Origin: Chloroflexi bacterium RBG_16_56_11
GTDB taxonomy: Bacteria > Chloroflexota > Dehalococcoidia > Dehalococcoidales > RBG-16-60-22
Assembly (NCBI GenBank): GCA_001796865.1
Contig: MGNQ01000041.1
Coordinates: 31,654-38,422, forward strand
Length of the DNA: 6,769 nt
Direction of reading: 5' to 3'
Each line of letters begins with the position of its first letter. Positions within the stretch are counted from its first letter, which is position 1. A program made the position numbers and the translations under genes. Below the pieces are notes generated by a model, which did not search any database, was not told the origin of the DNA, and saw only the letters and a list, made by a program, of their open reading frames with translations. Below are positions 5,715-6,769 of this stretch, one piece after another.

Positions 5715-5742
5715 CTGGATTCCGATTTTCATCGGAATGGTT
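5715..5742 (+). repeat. Right inverted stem-loop repeat of the GIY-YIG cassette
   Basis: CTGGAT leads into the hairpin ATTCCGAT-TTTC-ATCGGAAT (5719-5726 / 5731-5738) and GGTT. The shape ATTCC...GGAAT resembles short palindromes such as the neisserial dRS3 family (ATTCCC-N8-GGGAAT), although the sequence is not identical. It begins 10 nt after the nuclease stop codon. Confidence 0.6.
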
Positions 5743-5747
5743 GTCGG

Positions 5748-5778
5748 TGGATAAAGGAAGACGGCTAGCCTTTATCCA
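5748..5778 (-). terminator. Stem-loop downstream of the iorB-type gene
   Basis: A perfect 10-bp stem, TGGATAAAGG (5748-5757) with CCTTTATCCA (5769-5778), encloses an 11-nt loop. It lies 3 bp past the stop codon of the minus-strand iorB-type gene and between it and the cassette. It lacks a T-run on either side, so it may be a terminator or a 3'-end stabiliser. Confidence 0.45.
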
Positions 5779-5781
5779 TAA

Positions 5782-6405
5782 TTAGACGGGCTCGCCTTTT
5801 AGCGCCTGCTGCGCCGCCGCATAGCCCAGGTCGAAGGCCTTCAGGTTGGTGGCGGCAGCCTTGGCCGGGAACCGTGATTGAATCACCGCCTTGGCCGTCT
5901 CGACCGAAACCGGCAGCAGCCCCGTCCCGAACAACGCCCCCATCATCGCCATGTTGGCGGCCTGGATACTGCCCGCTTCTTCACCGAGCTTCGTGGCATC
6001 CAGCACAATGATACGGTCGGTCACCTTTTTAAGTTTGGCTAAAATATCTTCCTTCCGCGGGTACTTGCTTTTACCCATGTATACCGTGTAGGGCATCACC
6101 ATCCGGGAGTTGAGCACCACCACCGAGTCCTTTGCCAAGTACTGTATGTTCCGCAGGGCCTCGGAAGGCTCCACGGCGATGAGGACATCGCACTTGCCCT
6201 CAGGTGTCAACGGCGAAACGGCGCCGCCTCCCAGTCTTATGTTGCTGAAAACCGAGCCCCCCCGCTGGGCCATCCCCAGCACCTCTGAACCCTTGACCGC
6301 CACGCCGTCCTTGACCGCGGCGTTGCCGAGCAGCTCGGACATCACCACCACCCCCTGTCCACCCACGCCGCAAATAATGATGTTTATCTCGTTTTTCGTC
6401 GCCAT
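5782..6405 (-). CDS. iorB: Indolepyruvate:ferredoxin oxidoreductase beta-type subunit (2-oxoacid oxidoreductase gamma domain)
   Basis: Small subunit of a 2-oxoacid:ferredoxin oxidoreductase; with a TPP-binding IorA partner it oxidatively decarboxylates aryl pyruvates to acyl-CoA and reduces ferredoxin in the cytoplasm of anaerobes. The 207-aa length is close to the family norm of about 190-200. The PF01558-type domain starts at residue 7: INIIICGVGGQGVVVMSELL, with GVGGQG at 13-18. The signature SEVLGMAQRGGSV is at 40-52 (IorB usually has SEVHGMSQRGG), followed by DVLIAVEPSEALRN and, later, NMAMMGALFGTGLLPV. No cysteine cluster is present, as expected for this subunit. The ATG at 6405 has AGGAG at 6412-6416, 6 nt upstream, lying inside the end of the preceding gene; only one base separates that gene's stop from this start, so the two are translationally coupled. 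Substrate identity (indolepyruvate or another 2-oxoacid) is inferred from family only. Confidence 0.87.
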   Translation of the reverse strand: MATKNEINIIICGVGGQGVVVMSELLGNAAVKDGVAVKGSEVLGMAQRGGSVFSNIRLGGGAVSPLTPEGKCDVLIAVEPSEALRNIQYLAKDSVVVLNSRMVMPYTVYMGKSKYPRKEDILAKLKKVTDRIIVLDATKLGEEAGSIQAANMAMMGALFGTGLLPVSVETAKAVIQSRFPAKAAATNLKAFDLGYAAAQQALKGEPV

Positions 6406-6406
6406 C

Positions 6407-6769
6407 TTACGCTCCTGCCTTTATCGCTTCGAAGGGGCAGACCTGGGCGCAGACCCCGCAGCCGGGACAGCCCGGGGCATCGACCAGGACGTCATCGCCC
6501 TCGGTAATCAGGGCCGGGCATCCCAGCAAATTAATACATATCTTGCAGTCGCAGGACAGGCAGCGTTTCGCTTCCTGAATGGCCTGTTCCTTTGTCAGCC
6601 CCAGCTCGACCTCCTTGAAGTTGCCGCGTCTCTGCTCAATGGGCAGCGTCGGCATGCGCGTCCTGTCCTCCTTGCCCAGCCCCCACGTGTCGATAATCAA
6701 CTTGCTTTCGAACACCGCCTCGCCCTCGCGCCCCTTGTCGAGCGGCTCGCCCCCCAGGAAAAGGTCGAT
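6407..6769 (-). CDS. C-terminus of an Fe-S oxidoreductase (GltD-like flavoprotein tail plus IorA-type ferredoxin domain)
   Basis: The reading frame is open to the window edge, so only the last 120 residues are visible and the true start is outside. The segment MPTLPIEQRRGNFKEVELGL followed by TKEQAIQEAKRCLSC is typical of the C-terminal linker of GltD/NuoF-type pyridine-nucleotide flavoproteins. It leads into CKICINLLGCPAL and then CPGCGVCAQVCPFEAI, the two-cluster 4Fe-4S ferredoxin arrangement seen at the C-terminus of indolepyruvate:ferredoxin oxidoreductase alpha subunits (GCPA followed by CxGCGVCxQVCP). Nine cysteines occur in this region; C-x2-C-x-C-x2-C-x5-CP has one more than a single cluster needs. 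It is directly upstream of, and coupled to, the iorB-type gene, so it most likely feeds or drains electrons of that complex. Whether the full protein carries a TPP or an FAD/NAD(P)H domain cannot be decided here. Confidence 0.7.
   Translation of the reverse strand: MDLFLGGEPLDKGREGEAVFESKLIIDTWGLGKEDRTRMPTLPIEQRRGNFKEVELGLTKEQAIQEAKRCLSCDCKICINLLGCPALITEGDDVLVDAPGCPGCGVCAQVCPFEAIKAGA

Larger units (their letters stand above)
5372..5742. mobile_element. Putative inverted-repeat-framed GIY-YIG nuclease cassette
   Basis: A 371-bp unit consists of a left stem-loop repeat (5372-5399), a small GIY-YIG nuclease gene (5409-5704, frameshifted) and a right stem-loop repeat (5715-5742). The two repeats are in opposite orientation: the reverse complement of the left one matches the right one at 20 of 28 positions, and both present CTGGAT toward the gene. 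The gene's last 120 bases before the stop (5581-5700) are about 36% GC by hand count, against about 62% in a 60-base sample of the neighbouring oxidoreductase, consistent with transfer. Homing GIY-YIG nucleases are known to mobilise DNA; that this one moves these repeats is inference. No transposase and no clear target-site duplication were found. Confidence 0.45.

Noticed and set aside
1..6769. CRISPR array, tRNA, rRNA or known riboswitch
   Set aside because: I saw no regularly spaced direct repeats, no cloverleaf with a TTC-type arm, and no rRNA-like block in any intergenic stretch.

Overview
The window looks like chromosome from an anaerobic, moderately GC-rich bacterium, probably from an uncultured lineage. 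Reasons: oxygen-sensitive 2-oxoacid:ferredoxin oxidoreductase genes, two Fe-S proteins, many FAD/Fe-S redox enzymes, strong GGAGG ribosome binding sites, and bacterial lipoprotein and promoter signals. The mix (serpin lipoprotein, DUF4870 membrane protein opening with an SPEERRKIYEEEKARIEARE-like segment, paralogous FAD oxidoreductases) reminds me of Chloroflexota/Dehalococcoidia genomes. That placement is inference from remembered family resemblance, not a search result.

Layout. 1-268 (minus): start of a secreted serpin lipoprotein, cut by the window edge. 269-527: divergent control region with a 10-bp inverted repeat, an 11-bp palindrome and a good -35/-10 pair. 528-1601 (plus): DUF4870/Tic20-like multi-pass membrane protein. 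1615-1827 and 1880-2056 (minus): a small two-cluster ferredoxin and a FmdB-type zinc-ribbon protein, probably one transcript. 2157-5318 (plus): a promoter and two tandem paralogous FAD-dependent oxidoreductases, separated by a 171-bp spacer holding a degenerate interspersed-repeat-like stretch and a perfect hairpin just before the second ribosome binding site. 5372-5742: an AT-rich small GIY-YIG nuclease gene broken by a one-base frameshift and framed by a pair of inverted, related stem-loops, i.e. a probable small mobile cassette. 5748-5778: hairpin downstream of iorB. 5782-6405 and 6407-6769 (minus): indolepyruvate:ferredoxin oxidoreductase beta-type subunit, preceded by the C-terminus of a flavoprotein-like/ferredoxin-like protein with a 1-nt gap.

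How the parts may work together: the iorB pair would oxidise 2-oxoacids (classically aryl pyruvates from amino-acid fermentation) and pass electrons to ferredoxin. The two FAD enzymes are soluble oxidoreductases of unknown substrate and may draw on the same electron pool, but nothing in the sequence proves a link. The most unusual structure is the inverted-repeat-framed GIY-YIG cassette between the two redox operons.
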